Of a stretch of DNA of 64,000 nucleotides, positions 42,015 to 51,918 are shown in pieces. The notes beneath the pieces are model-generated. The model saw only the letters and a list, made by a program, of their open reading frames with translations. It did not search any database and had not been told where the DNA came from. The number at the start of each line of letters is the position of its first letter. Position 1 is the first letter of the stretch. The position numbers were made by a program, and so were the translations under genes. Source of the DNA: Prevotella sp. GTDB taxonomy: Bacteria; Bacteroidota; Bacteroidia; Bacteroidales; Bacteroidaceae. The DNA lies in assembly GCA_017470055.1 (NCBI GenBank), contig JAFUFD010000013.1, positions 36,658 to 100,657 of the forward strand. The letters run 5' to 3'.

Positions 42015-42049
42015 TCTTTAAAAAGTTCGTCAGTTCGGAAATAAGTTGT

Positions 42050-42057
42050 TATCTTTG
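42050..42057 (+). promoter_or_regulatory. Promoter -7 box of methylmalonyl-CoA mutase genes
   Basis: TATCTTTG, 39 bases before the start codon. The mutase genes therefore have their own start and need not depend on the SusCD operon. Confidence 0.6.
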
Positions 42058-42096
42058 CAATCAATAACGTAAAACAACTTATATAATAATACATTT

Positions 42097-43950
42097 ATGG
42101 CAAACAAAGAGAAACTCTTCACCGAGTTCCAGGCTCCTACTACCCAAGAGTGGTTGGACAAGATTGAGGTGGACCTGAAAGGTGCCGACTTCCAGAAACG
42201 ACTCGTGTGGAGAACCAATGAAGGCTTTAACGTACAGCCTTTCTATCGCCGTGAGGATTTGGCGAACCTGAAAACACCTGATGCGCTACCGGGCGAGTTC
42301 CCCTTCGTGCGTGGTAACAAGAAGAACTCCAATGAGTGGTATGTAAGGCAGAACATCGCAGTAAACGACCCCGTAGAGGCTAACAAGAAAGCACTCGATA
42401 TCCTGAACAAGGGTATCGACTCTCTGGGTTTCCGTATCCCCAAGGACTTGGTGACTGCTGAGGCTATCGAGGCACTGCTGAAGGATATCTACTGTGAGAT
42501 TGTAGACTTGAACTTCCGTACCTGTCCGTGTCATGCCCTGAAACTCGCCGAACTGGTGGACGCTTACTTCACGAAGAAGGGCTTTGACAAGGAGAAACTG
42601 TCGTTCACGGTCGGCTTCGATCCTATCGAGAAGATGTTGCAGAAGGGTAAGGACGTGACTCCACGCCTTGCCGATGGTCCGAAGATCGTGGAACTACTGA
42701 AGGACTATCCGAAGGCACATGTGATGACCGTTCATACCGAGACGCTGAACAATGCGGGTGCCTATATCGTCCAGGAACTGGGCTACGCCCTCGCTTGGGG
42801 TAATGAGTACCTGCAGCAGTTGGTGGACGCTGGTGTGGATGTCGACCTTGCCGCCCGTCAGATGAAGTTCTATATGGGTGTCTCGGAGAACTACTTCATG
42901 GAGATTGCCAAGTTCCGTGCCGCCCGTCTGTTGTGGGCTCAGATTGTGAAGCAGTATGAGCCAAAGGATGAGAACAGTGCGAAGATGTGCATCAATGCGA
43001 CGACCTCTACCTATAACCAGACAGTGTTCGACTCTTATGTCAACCTGCTCCGCTCGCAGACGGAGGCGATGAGCGCTGCCCTCGGTGGTGTCCACTCCAT
43101 GGTGGTCACCCCATTCAACGTGACCTATGAGAAACCAACGGATTTCTCAGAGCGTATCGCCCGCAACCAGCAGTTGCTGATCAAGGAGGAGAGCCATTTC
43201 GACCGCATTGTTGACCCATCCGCTGGCTCTTATTATATTGAGCATCTGACCGATGCCCTTGCCCAGGAGGCTTGGAAGATCTTCCTCAAGATAGAGGACG
43301 AGGGCGGCTTCTTGGAGGCAGTGAAGAAAGGTATCGTACAGGATGACATCAACGCTACCAACGTGAAGCGTCATGGTGATGCTGCCAAGCGCAAGGAGTT
43401 CCTGTTAGGTACCAACCAGTTCCCGAACTTCACGGAGAAGAGCGACGGTAAGCGCCCCGTGGGTGCTGCCTGTTGCTGTGCCACAGCAACAACCGATGAG
43501 GCTCCCTTCAAGAAATTGGAGACCACCCGTCTTGCCGCTGACTTCGAGGACCTGCGCATCCATACGGAGGAGAGCAAGGTACCTACCGCCTTCATGCTGA
43601 CCATTGGCAACCTTGCCATGCGTCAGGCTCGTGCCCAGTTCTCTTGTAACTTCCTCGCCTGTGCGGGCTATAAGGTGATCGACAACCTTGGCTTCAAGAC
43701 AGTAGAGGAGGGTGTTGACGCTGCTTTGGAGGCTCATGCCGATATCGTAGTGATCTGTTCTTCTGATGACGAGTATGCGGAGTATGCCATCCCCGCCTTC
43801 AAGTATTTGAATGGTCGTGCGATGTTCGTCGTGGCTGGTGCTCCTGCTTGCATGGAGGATCTGAAAGCCGCTGGCATCGAGAACTTCATCCACGTTCGTT
43901 GCAATGTGCTGGAGACTTTGAGAGAGTATAATCAGAAACTTGGTATCTAA
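42097..43950 (+). CDS. mutA: Methylmalonyl-CoA mutase small subunit
   Basis: Predicted 617-residue cytoplasmic protein, the catalytically inactive small (beta) subunit of the heterodimeric B12-dependent mutase. It shares the TIM-barrel fold with the large subunit (for example AGAYIVQELGYALAWGNEYL, MGVSENYFMEIAKFRAARLL) but its C-terminal domain lacks the DxHxxG cobalamin motif. An unusual Cys triplet occurs in the linker (GAACCCATATTDE, about residue 457). The enzyme interconverts succinyl-CoA and methylmalonyl-CoA in propionate formation. Encoded 20 bases before mutB. Confidence 0.95.
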   Translation: MANKEKLFTEFQAPTTQEWLDKIEVDLKGADFQKRLVWRTNEGFNVQPFYRREDLANLKTPDALPGEFPFVRGNKKNSNEWYVRQNIAVNDPVEANKKALDILNKGIDSLGFRIPKDLVTAEAIEALLKDIYCEIVDLNFRTCPCHALKLAELVDAYFTKKGFDKEKLSFTVGFDPIEKMLQKGKDVTPRLADGPKIVELLKDYPKAHVMTVHTETLNNAGAYIVQELGYALAWGNEYLQQLVDAGVDVDLAARQMKFYMGVSENYFMEIAKFRAARLLWAQIVKQYEPKDENSAKMCINATTSTYNQTVFDSYVNLLRSQTEAMSAALGGVHSMVVTPFNVTYEKPTDFSERIARNQQLLIKEESHFDRIVDPSAGSYYIEHLTDALAQEAWKIFLKIEDEGGFLEAVKKGIVQDDINATNVKRHGDAAKRKEFLLGTNQFPNFTEKSDGKRPVGAACCCATATTDEAPFKKLETTRLAADFEDLRIHTEESKVPTAFMLTIGNLAMRQARAQFSCNFLACAGYKVIDNLGFKTVEEGVDAALEAHADIVVICSSDDEYAEYAIPAFKYLNGRAMFVVAGAPACMEDLKAAGIENFIHVRCNVLETLREYNQKLGI

Positions 43951-43954
43951 TCAT

Positions 43955-43961
43955 AAGGAGG
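43955..43961 (+). promoter_or_regulatory. Strong Shine-Dalgarno before mutB
   Basis: AAGGAGG with nine bases to the ATG. Strong anti-16S matches are uncommon in Bacteroidota, where most genes lack them. Confidence 0.7.
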
Positions 43962-43970
43962 ACTTGAAAT

Positions 43971-46136
43971 ATGCGTAAACAATTTAAAGATATTGATATC
44001 TATGCAGGCATCAAGGTTCAAGATGGTGCCAAGTGGATCAAGGACAATAACATCGTAGCCGACTGGAAGACGCCAGAGCATATCGAGGTTCGTCCTGTAT
44101 ATACGAAAGAGGACTTGGAGGATATGGAACACCTCGACTTCACAGCGGGTATTCCTCCTTATCTCCGTGGTCCGTACTCCATGATGTATCCGTTCCGTCC
44201 GTGGACCATCCGTCAGTATGCCGGATTCTCCACCGCAGAGGAGTCTAATGCGTTCTATCGTCGTAACCTCGCCAGTGGTCAGAAGGGACTCTCTGTCGCC
44301 TTCGACCTGCCGACACACCGTGGCTACGACCCCGACAATGCCCGTGTGGTAGGTGACGTGGGTAAGGCTGGCGTAAGTATCTGTAACGAGGAGAACATGA
44401 AGGTGCTGTTCTCGGGCATCCCCTTGAACAAGATGTCTGTCTCTATGACGATGAACGGTGCCGTGCTGCCTATCCTTGCCTTCTATATCGTGGCAGGTCT
44501 GGAGCAGGGTGCTCAGTTGGAGGAGATGGCGGGTACGATCCAGAACGATATCCTGAAGGAGTTCATGGTACGTAACACCTATATCTATCCGCCTGCTTTC
44601 TCGATGAAGATCATCGCTGATATCTTCGAGTACACCTCTCAGAAGATGCCGAAGTTCAACTCTATCTCTATCTCCGGCTATCACATGCAGGAGGCTGGTG
44701 CTACCGCAGATATCGAACTCGCCTACACCCTTGCCGATGGTATGGACTATCTGCGTACGGGTGTCAACGCCGGTATCGACGTGGATGCCTTTGCTCCCCG
44801 TCTGTCGTTCTTCTGGGCAATCGGTATGAACCACTTCATGGAGATAGCGAAGATGCGTGCCGGTCGTCTGCTGTGGGCGAAGATCGTGAAGAGTTTCGGT
44901 GCCAAGAACCCGAAGTCGCTCGCCCTGCGTACCCACTCGCAGACCTCTGGATGGAGTCTGACCGAGCAGGATCCTTTCAATAACGTAGGTCGTACGTGTA
45001 TCGAGGCGATGGCTGCCGTATTGGGACATACCCAGTCGCTGCATACCAACGCCCTTGACGAGGCGATAGCACTGCCTACCGACTTCTCGGCACGTATTGC
45101 CCGTAACACCCAGATTTACATCCAGAACGAGACGAAGGTCTGCAAGCAGATCGACCCATGGGCTGGCTCCTACTATGTGGAGACGCTGACCAATGAACTG
45201 GTGCATAAGGCTTGGGAGCATATCCAGGAGATTGAGAAACTGGGTGGTATGGCAAAGGCTATCGAGACGGGTCTGCCCAAGATGCGTATCGAGGAGGCAG
45301 CCGCTCGTACTCAGGCTCGTATCGACTCTGGCGTACAGACCATCGTCGGTACCAACAAGTATCGCTTGGAACACGAGGATCCTATCGACATTCTGGAGGT
45401 CGACAACACCGCTGTGCGCAAACAGCAGGAGGAGAGTCTGGCGCAAGTGCGTGGCTCTCGTGACGAGGCGGCGTGTCAGGCTGCTCTGAAGGCGATCACG
45501 GAGTGTGTGCGTGAGTTCAGCGAGGGCAAGAAGAGTGAGCAGAACCTCCTCGACCTTGCTGTGAAGGCGGCACAATTACGCTGTACCCTTGGTGAGATAT
45601 CAGATGCCTGCGAGGAGATCGTAGGTCGTTATAAAGCAGTAATCAGAACAATTTCAGGCGTGTATAGTTCAGAGTCAAAGAACGACAGCGACTTCGAGTT
45701 GGCTTGCCAGTTGACCGATGAGTTCGCAAAGAAGGAAGGTCGTCGTCCCCGTATCTTCATCGCTAAGATGGGACAGGATGGTCACGACCGTGGTGCTAAG
45801 GTGGTCGCAACAGGTTATGCCGACTGTGGCTTCGACGTGGATATGGGACCATTGTTCCAGACTCCTGCCGAGGCAGCCCGTGAGGCAGTGGAGAACGACG
45901 TGCATGTAGTAGGCGCGTCCTCTCTTGCCGCAGGTCACAAGACCTTGATACCGCAACTTATTGAGGAGTTGAAGAAACTCGGTCGTGAGGATATCATGGT
46001 CATCGCCGGTGGTGTCATCCCTGCCCAGGACTACGACTTCCTATATAAGGCAGGTGTCGCCGCCATCTTCGGTCCAGGTACCTCCGTGGCAAAGGCTGCC
46101 GTTGAGATGATGAAGATATTACTTGGCGAAGAGTGA
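43971..46136 (+). CDS. mutB: Methylmalonyl-CoA mutase large subunit
   Basis: Predicted 721-residue catalytic subunit. The N-terminal barrel has [20 protein letters not shown] and [20 protein letters not shown], including the substrate-site Tyr and His region. The C-terminal cobalamin domain contains the DxHxxG motif in [17 protein letters not shown] with the cobalt-ligand His, near residue 605. Cofactor adenosylcobalamin, reaction succinyl-CoA to methylmalonyl-CoA. Translation begins at a strong ribosome-binding site and the unit ends at a strong terminator. Confidence 0.97.
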   Translation: MRKQFKDIDIYAGIKVQDGAKWIKDNNIVADWKTPEHIEVRPVYTKEDLEDMEHLDFTAGIPPYLRGPYSMMYPFRPWTIRQYAGFSTAEESNAFYRRNLASGQKGLSVAFDLPTHRGYDPDNARVVGDVGKAGVSICNEENMKVLFSGIPLNKMSVSMTMNGAVLPILAFYIVAGLEQGAQLEEMAGTIQNDILKEFMVRNTYIYPPAFSMKIIADIFEYTSQKMPKFNSISISGYHMQEAGATADIELAYTLADGMDYLRTGVNAGIDVDAFAPRLSFFWAIGMNHFMEIAKMRAGRLLWAKIVKSFGAKNPKSLALRTHSQTSGWSLTEQDPFNNVGRTCIEAMAAVLGHTQSLHTNALDEAIALPTDFSARIARNTQIYIQNETKVCKQIDPWAGSYYVETLTNELVHKAWEHIQEIEKLGGMAKAIETGLPKMRIEEAAARTQARIDSGVQTIVGTNKYRLEHEDPIDILEVDNTAVRKQQEESLAQVRGSRDEAACQAALKAITECVREFSEGKKSEQNLLDLAVKAAQLRCTLGEISDACEEIVGRYKAVIRTISGVYSSESKNDSDFELACQLTDEFAKKEGRRPRIFIAKMGQDGHDRGAKVVATGYADCGFDVDMGPLFQTPAEAAREAVENDVHVVGASSLAAGHKTLIPQLIEELKKLGREDIMVIAGGVIPAQDYDFLYKAGVAAIFGPGTSVAKAAVEMMKILLGEE

Positions 46137-46153
46137 TACACCTTATTATATAT

Positions 46154-46196
46154 AAAGAGAATCCCCAACCGTCTTGGTTGGGGATTCTCTTTTTTG
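46154..46196 (+). terminator. Terminator after mutB
   Basis: A 17-bp stem (AGAGAATCCCCAACC and complement) with a five-base loop followed by a run of U. It also reads as a terminator for the convergent lipoprotein gene at 46204. Confidence 0.9.
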
Positions 46197-46203
46197 TTTC
46201 TCC

Positions 46204-47061
46204 TTACCACCCGTGTTTCATGGTGATGTCACCCTCATAGGTCTCGCCGCCATGGGGTACGGTGAGTTTGTAGTGTCCCTGCAGTTGGTCATTTTCACCC
46301 AACTCGAAGTTGCCGTTGAAGCCGTCAGCGGTGACATAGAGCGTACCTCCCTCGACAAAAGCCTTGGCGTCATACTCGTAGTTGGCGCCATAGACACCAC
46401 AGGTGCCCACACGGATGCTCCCGTCCTCTGTCTCCTCCAACGAGAAGGCAACGGCAACGGCGTCGTCGCTGTCATCCTTGTTGATCCACTCGCCCAACAC
46501 CTTCTTGGTCATCTCGGCATCATACTCGCACATGCTGATGCTTGACTGGAGTTGGCTCTGGAGATCATCGACACCACCCTCCTGGCTCTCCACGCCGATA
46601 TTGTCGATAAACCAGTCGTCGTTCTCATAGACCATCGTCAGCCAGACGTACTCATCCTCGCCGCCATTGACCAGTGTCAGTTCCACGTCAGCCTTCTGTT
46701 CCTCCAGTCTTCCTGTCTCCACATCCTTGAAACCGAACTTACCCTCTCCGTCAATGGGCAGCAAGATGTCACGGTCGATGATCTTGATTCCCGCTACCTG
46801 TTGCCACTCACCTGCCGTCTCCAGCAGGTCCTTGAACAGGTCGGAGCCATAACGCTTGGCAAATTCGAACTGGTCGTATTTCCCAGTGTTGACAGCCTCT
46901 GTGATATCGTTGTAGATATCAGTGACTCGCTGGTTCACATACTCCTTGGTCATCTTGTCGGCATCAGCAGAACCCTGTGCCTTCATACCACAGCCCCACA
47001 CGGTGAGCATCATGGTCATCATCAATAAATACTTTTTCATTGTCTCTATGTTTTTGATCAT
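46204..47061 (-). CDS. Lipoprotein of unknown function (DUF3828-like N-terminal region)
   Basis: Predicted 285-residue lipoprotein with lipobox VWGC. The region ADADKMTKEYVNQRVTDIYN to about residue 145 resembles DUF3828/DUF4878-type helical-beta domains (KYDQFEFAKRYGSDLFKDLL, WLTMVYENDDWFIDNIGV), and a second beta-rich domain (about 175-285) ends MKHGW. I chose the ATG at 47061, one base after the AraC stop; the second ATG at 47040 gives a shorter signal peptide and is equally possible. It may be co-transcribed with the TPR-AraC gene upstream. Function unknown. Confidence 0.75.
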   Translation of the reverse strand: MIKNIETMKKYLLMMTMMLTVWGCGMKAQGSADADKMTKEYVNQRVTDIYNDITEAVNTGKYDQFEFAKRYGSDLFKDLLETAGEWQQVAGIKIIDRDILLPIDGEGKFGFKDVETGRLEEQKADVELTLVNGGEDEYVWLTMVYENDDWFIDNIGVESQEGGVDDLQSQLQSSISMCEYDAEMTKKVLGEWINKDDSDDAVAVAFSLEETEDGSIRVGTCGVYGANYEYDAKAFVEGGTLYVTADGFNGNFELGENDQLQGHYKLTVPHGGETYEGDITMKHGW

Positions 47062-47062
47062 A

Positions 47063-48730
47063 TTATTTCTTCCCCCTCGCATACTCCAAGGGTGTGGTAT
47101 TGAACACACGCTTGAAGGCATGACCGAAGTGGGCGTTGTCAGCAAAGCCGCACTTCTGGGCAATCTCGCTGACGGTGTGTTTGGGATATTCCGCCAGCAG
47201 TCGCTTCGCCTCGTCCATGCGGACGGCAAGGATGTAGTTGGCGGCAGTGAGTCCTGTCGCCGCCTGTATCTTACGACGGAACTGCGCTGGACTTAGGCAC
47301 ATCTCCGCAGCCACTCGCTTCGTGTCCGTCTGTCCCTCCTTCATCAACTGGCGGATGACGGCATTGGCTTTCTCCACGAACTCGTCGGCGGCGGATGCCT
47401 GAGCGGGCTGCTCCGCACCGGCGCTTGTCGCGATGACATTCCTCTCCTCCTCAATCTGTGCCAATAGCAGGCTGATGCGCTCTTGTTGCTTCCGTCGGTA
47501 TCTGCGCTCATAGTAGGCAGTGGCGGCAATGGCAAGGGCGAGAACGAGGAGGAGGATGCAGACGGCGATGAGGATACGTTGCCGTGCGGAACGCTCGGCG
47601 GCATTCTCGTCACGCAGGAAGTCATTGCCGAACTCGGCGTTATAGCGGGCAAGGCTCTCAGCGGAGGCAAGGTTATACACAGAGTCACGCAGGGTGACAA
47701 ACCGCTCCATCTCTATGCGGGCACTGTCGGGTTGTGTCTTGTACAGGCACTCATACAGTCCTTTGCGGGCGTGCATCTCGTTACGGTGGTCGCCCATCTG
47801 CACAAACAGGGTCGCAGCCTCACGGAAGTCGGCTTTCGCCTCGGTGGTCTGTCCCAACCCCAGTGCCGCCTCGCCACGCTCGTTGAGGGTGATGGCGAGC
47901 GACTGGGGTTGTCCGCCCTGTTGGCGGAAGAAGCGGATGGCCTCGTCGGCGGCGCTCTTTGCCTCCGCATATCGTTTGAGTCCAATGAGGGCGGCAGCCT
48001 TCTGCGACAATCGTATCATCGCCTTGTGCGGACGCTGCAGTTTGACCTCCCTCTGATACGCATGCTCCGCATAGCGCACGGCGAGGGTGTCACGCCCCAG
48101 GGCATGATACACCTCCGCCGCCATGCCCTCGACGATCGCCTGACGGTACTCCAGGCCCGACTGCTCCGCCAGTCTGAGGCCCCGCACCACATACTGCTCC
48201 GCCTCTTGCGGCTGGCGGGCACTCAAGTACAGACCGGCAAGCGTGTTGAGACTCATGGAGATGCGCTCGGCATCACCGCTTCTCTCATCCAGTTCATACA
48301 CCTGCTTGGCGTAGTCGATGGCCTCGGGATACTTGCCCATGCGCACGTGGCTGATGGCAAGGATGTTCAGGCAGTCGGCAAGTGTCGTCTCGTCCTTACC
48401 TTTCTTTAATAGGGGCAGTGCCCGCAGGGCATATTCCTTCGCCTCCTGATAGCCGCCTGCCGCATAGTAGTATTCCGATGCCCAGTACCACACTTGGGCA
48501 CGCAGCGTGTCGGTGGGGGGGGTAGAGGCTCCGAACTGTATCTTCTCCTCCGTAAACTCCTCCTTGTCTAACTGCGCAAAGAACAGGTTGGCGGTTTTTG
48601 TGTCGGGATGTTCGGTGAAAGCGTTTAACTGTTGCTTTGCCGCCTCCGTCACCTCGACGGGTGTCTGTGCCATCATGGTCAGTGTCACTGTCAGGATGAT
48701 ACCGGCCAGCAGAAATGCTTTTTTAGTCAT
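47063..48730 (-). CDS. Membrane-bound TPR-AraC regulator
   Basis: Predicted 555-residue protein. Signal peptide (MTKKAFLLAGIILTVTLTMM), then an extracytoplasmic array of TPR repeats (about 60-370, for example YRQAIVEGMAAEVYHALGRD), a membrane helix (about 390-415, ILIAVCILLLVLALAIAATA) and a C-terminal cytoplasmic AraC HTH (about 450-555, VSEIAQKCGFADNAHFGHAF). Such one-component regulators with periplasmic TPRs are common in Bacteroidota. The start at 48730 gives a clean signal peptide; a longer frame to 48904 overlaps the divergent gene's promoter. Target genes unknown. Confidence 0.85.
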   Translation of the reverse strand: MTKKAFLLAGIILTVTLTMMAQTPVEVTEAAKQQLNAFTEHPDTKTANLFFAQLDKEEFTEEKIQFGASTPPTDTLRAQVWYWASEYYYAAGGYQEAKEYALRALPLLKKGKDETTLADCLNILAISHVRMGKYPEAIDYAKQVYELDERSGDAERISMSLNTLAGLYLSARQPQEAEQYVVRGLRLAEQSGLEYRQAIVEGMAAEVYHALGRDTLAVRYAEHAYQREVKLQRPHKAMIRLSQKAAALIGLKRYAEAKSAADEAIRFFRQQGGQPQSLAITLNERGEAALGLGQTTEAKADFREAATLFVQMGDHRNEMHARKGLYECLYKTQPDSARIEMERFVTLRDSVYNLASAESLARYNAEFGNDFLRDENAAERSARQRILIAVCILLLVLALAIAATAYYERRYRRKQQERISLLLAQIEEERNVIATSAGAEQPAQASAADEFVEKANAVIRQLMKEGQTDTKRVAAEMCLSPAQFRRKIQAATGLTAANYILAVRMDEAKRLLAEYPKHTVSEIAQKCGFADNAHFGHAFKRVFNTTPLEYARGKK

Positions 48731-48756
48731 AAGGACTCTCTCTTTAAAACGTACAA

Positions 48757-48764
48757 CAAAAGTA
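48757..48764 (-). promoter_or_regulatory. Promoter -7 box of TPR-AraC regulator
   Basis: Minus-strand TACTTTTG, 27 bases before the start codon. Confidence 0.5.
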
Positions 48765-48893
48765 GTCATTTTTCCTTGTTTTGCCAAACTCAGAAGGGGT
48801 AAATCGTACATTAAATCACCTGACAGGGCGTTTTTGTTAAGATTAGACAAAATTTTGTAAAAAATAGACAACAGCAGTTTGCATAGAAGTTTG

Positions 48894-48901
48894 TACTTTT
48901 G
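48894..48901 (+). promoter_or_regulatory. Promoter -7 box of minimal AraC protein, possibly leaderless
   Basis: TACTTTTG immediately before the ATG at 48908, leaving only about six bases. Confidence 0.5.
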
Positions 48902-48907
48902 CAAGCA

Positions 48908-49333
48908 ATGGAATCAACCAATCGACATACAGGAGGTGAGTCGCAATATGAGCGGCTGGAAAGACTGCTTGCTGCTAACAGAAATCTGACCAAGGCAGAC
49001 CAGCAATTTCTGGACGCTGTCCACCGCATTGTGTTAGAACTGATGCCTTTGCAGTGTGTTGACATTGAGAATGTCTCATCCCGTCTCTTTATCCACTCGT
49101 CCAAGTTCCGCCGTTGTGTTGTCAGTGCCACGGGGGTGTCGCCAGCCAACTACTTGATGGTGCTGCGAATGCGCCATGCCTTAGAGATACTGGAGTACTA
49201 CCCGAACAACACCATATCGATGGTGGCCACGGCATGCGGCTTTGCCAATCACTCTCACTTCACCCACGTCTTCAAGCGTATGCTGGGATGCGCGCCGCAG
49301 CAGTACCTGCGGGAGAAAGGCATCCTGTCGTGA
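48908..49333 (+). CDS. Minimal AraC-type DNA-binding protein
   Basis: Predicted 141-residue protein made almost entirely of the AraC double HTH: FIHSSKFRRCVVSATGVSPA and ISMVATACGFANHSHFTHVF. It is a clear paralogue of the C-terminal domain of the divergent TPR-AraC regulator (MCLSPAQFRRKIQAATGLTA, GFADNAHFGHAFKRVF). It has no sensor domain or membrane segment. I prefer the ATG at 48908; a TTG at 48899 is in the same frame but lies in the promoter. It precedes the BspA-like gene by 49 bases, so it may control or be co-transcribed with the surface proteins downstream. Confidence 0.8.
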   Translation: MESTNRHTGGESQYERLERLLAANRNLTKADQQFLDAVHRIVLELMPLQCVDIENVSSRLFIHSSKFRRCVVSATGVSPANYLMVLRMRHALEILEYYPNNTISMVATACGFANHSHFTHVFKRMLGCAPQQYLREKGILS

Positions 49334-49382
49334 GGCGCAAGTTACACCGAACAAAAAAGTAAAAACCCTCAAATAGTTATCA

Positions 49383-51881
49383 ATGATGAACATGAAGCGA
49401 TTATTTTTCTTATTGTTAGCAGGAATGGTGTCAGTCTGCTCGTATGCGATTGTCTATGACTACGATTTCAAAGTCACTGGTGAAGACGGCAATACATACT
49501 ATTGTAAGAAATGGGACCAGGACCCCGAAAGAGTTGTTTTAGTGCAAGGTGAGGAGTCTAAGAATTATACGGGTGTCATCACGATTCCCTTCGCTGTAAA
49601 ATTAACTGGTAAGACGAATGTATCCTACCTGGTACAGCAAATCGGTAAGGATGCTTTCGCAGAGGCAAAAGGCATCACTGGTGTTAAATTCTCTTCTTCT
49701 TTATTAGCACGTCAGGTACTCGACTTTATTGACGAGCGTGCCTTTAGATATTGTGAGAATATGGAGTATATCGAACTCAATAACGTTAGGAATTTGAGGT
49801 CTATTCGTGATAGGGCCTTTGAGCGTTGCACGAAGTTGAAGCATACCGGTGATGCGGACAGCGGAATCAAGTTTGGTTCAAAGATGGTGTTTATCGGAAC
49901 CAATGCCTTTTGTAACAGCACGTCTATTGAGAAACTGACGTTTGCGGAGACATCGGCTCATGCTGACGGACTGAATATTGGAGATGGCGCCTTTACTGGT
50001 TGCACCAGTCTGAAGTCGGTGGAAATCCCTGACTATGTCTATACGATGTCGTATGAGGCGTTTGCCTATTGTGATAATCTTACGAGCGTGAAGATTGGTG
50101 CCGGTCTTTCAGAGATTCCTTATGGCGCTTTCAGGGGCTGTTCAAAACTGGAGAAAGTCGAAATTCCTGACGGCGTGGAGACGATTGGTGGGCGTGCCTT
50201 TATGGAATGCACAGCCCTGAAGAGGGTTTCCATAGGTGCCAAGGTGGAGACCATTGGCGACGATGCGTTCAAGGACTGTCCTATTACCGATCTCGACCTG
50301 TACAGTCCCGCCATTGTGGAGAAGGACTATACTGCCACTGACAAACCGATAGAGAAGTATTTTGGCAAGCAGGTGGAAGAATGTACTGTTTATGATATGA
50401 ATAGAATCGGAAACTATTTGTTCTATGAGTATAAGGAACTAAGGTACTTCTATGCCAAAAGCGTTGACCCTAATAATAATGTGTTTGGTGTTTGGCGAGA
50501 TTCTGCAGTGGTAGGAGAAGTTGGTGATTATGCCTTTTATAATTGCTCAAAATTACAGCCTGCCAGCATGGTAGTCACTGGAAGAATAGGAACATTAGCC
50601 TTTTACGATAGTGAACCTCATTTACGTCACTTTGATTGGAGGAATTGTGATTTGGCGGAAATAGGTTACGGTGCGGCATATAGTTCTCGTGGTGCTAAAG
50701 CTATTTACCTTTCTTCAAGGCTTCAGAATATAGAAGGTCCCTTTGCCTATGTGGATGATGCCTTGGAATTCATAGTTGTTGAGGAAGATAACGATAAATA
50801 TGATTCCCGTAACGACTGTAACGCCGTTATCGAGACGGCGACCAATAAACTGATACAGGGATGTATGAATACTATCATACCGAATACCGTCACCAGCATT
50901 GGTGACCGTGCCTTCTATGGTTTTCCCTTTTGCTGGGAGTTGTGGGATTGTCTGACGTCCATTGTCATTCCCGCCAGTATCACTTCCATTGGAGAGGAGG
51001 CGTTTGCTCACTCGTGGACTTTAAAGAAGGTGACGGCACTCATGGAGAATCCATGTCATATTACCGCCACCACCTTTACGGATCTTCCTGATGACTGTAT
51101 GCTCTTTGTCCCACCCGGCACCAAGGATAAGTATATTGCGGCCGGTTGGACTGAGGACATCTTCAAGGGCGGTATCCATAGCGAGTACCTGTATGGCGAC
51201 GATGTGCAGGCCTATTTGTCAGGCTCCGTTCACGTCCCCATCTATTTGGAGAATGATGCCAATGTCACTGCCGTTCAGTTTGATGTGCAAATCGACGGCG
51301 AATTTAGTCATGTGCTTGAGATCAAACAAGCGAACCTGAGCGACAGAAAGAGCGCAACCCATACCCTTCAATATGAGTTATATGACCTGGAAAAAGAATC
51401 AGATCCGGCAGGAGGAAGAGTCGCCATATACTCCACGAGTAGTGAAAACCTGCGTGGAAACAACGGCGCATTGTGCTACCTGACGTTAGGTATAGATATA
51501 GATAATGATGGCTCACCTGAATTGATGGGTGAAACTTATCCGTGCAAACTCACGAACATCACCATCGTCAAGCGTGTGGGCACAGAACTGGTGGAAGTGA
51601 AAGCACCCGACTACACCTTCTATATTAACATCGATGAGAATGTCAGGGCTTACGATGCCAACGGAAATGGGGAGATTAACATCACGGATGCTGTGACCGT
51701 GATAGACCATATCCTCGGCAACACCAGTTCCTCTTTCGTGAAAGGTGCCGCCGACGTGAATGGCGACGGTGAGGTGAACATCAGCGACGCCGTGGGTATC
51801 ATCGGTAAGGTTCTGTCAGGTGTCAGCGCAAGGCAGATGGACCTGGAACTGATGGACGCAAATAACCTCAATCCGCAGTAA
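49383..51881 (+). CDS. BspA-like leucine-rich repeat protein with dockerin-like tail
   Basis: Predicted 832-residue secreted protein. Signal peptide MMNMKRLFFLLLAGMVSVCS, then many type-5 leucine-rich repeats (about 60-610, for example YGAFRGCSKLEKVEIPDGVE), a beta-sandwich region (about 610-740, SGSVHVPIYLENDANVTAVQ) and two dockerin-type calcium-binding repeats (DANGNGEINITDAVTVID and DVNGDGEVNISDAVGIIG). Such proteins sit on the surface and may bind host or matrix proteins. The start could also be the internal ATG at 49392. Followed after 37 bases by the cohesin-like gene. Confidence 0.88.
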   Translation: MMNMKRLFFLLLAGMVSVCSYAIVYDYDFKVTGEDGNTYYCKKWDQDPERVVLVQGEESKNYTGVITIPFAVKLTGKTNVSYLVQQIGKDAFAEAKGITGVKFSSSLLARQVLDFIDERAFRYCENMEYIELNNVRNLRSIRDRAFERCTKLKHTGDADSGIKFGSKMVFIGTNAFCNSTSIEKLTFAETSAHADGLNIGDGAFTGCTSLKSVEIPDYVYTMSYEAFAYCDNLTSVKIGAGLSEIPYGAFRGCSKLEKVEIPDGVETIGGRAFMECTALKRVSIGAKVETIGDDAFKDCPITDLDLYSPAIVEKDYTATDKPIEKYFGKQVEECTVYDMNRIGNYLFYEYKELRYFYAKSVDPNNNVFGVWRDSAVVGEVGDYAFYNCSKLQPASMVVTGRIGTLAFYDSEPHLRHFDWRNCDLAEIGYGAAYSSRGAKAIYLSSRLQNIEGPFAYVDDALEFIVVEEDNDKYDSRNDCNAVIETATNKLIQGCMNTIIPNTVTSIGDRAFYGFPFCWELWDCLTSIVIPASITSIGEEAFAHSWTLKKVTALMENPCHITATTFTDLPDDCMLFVPPGTKDKYIAAGWTEDIFKGGIHSEYLYGDDVQAYLSGSVHVPIYLENDANVTAVQFDVQIDGEFSHVLEIKQANLSDRKSATHTLQYELYDLEKESDPAGGRVAIYSTSSENLRGNNGALCYLTLGIDIDNDGSPELMGETYPCKLTNITIVKRVGTELVEVKAPDYTFYINIDENVRAYDANGNGEINITDAVTVIDHILGNTSSSFVKGAADVNGDGEVNISDAVGIIGKVLSGVSARQMDLELMDANNLNPQ

Positions 51882-51918
51882 GAAATAAAAGTATTAAACA
51901 ATAAAAAAATAACAGATT

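Noticed and set aside
43947-45575. Long minus-strand frame of about 542 codons opposite mutB
   Set aside because: It is antisense to an intact mutB; its protein is rich in Leu, Arg, His and Thr and has no domain. It is a shadow caused by the codon use of mutB.
47483-48409. Plus-strand frame of about 308 codons opposite the TPR-AraC gene
   Set aside because: Shadow of the real gene; composition bias matches reversed GC-rich coding sequence.
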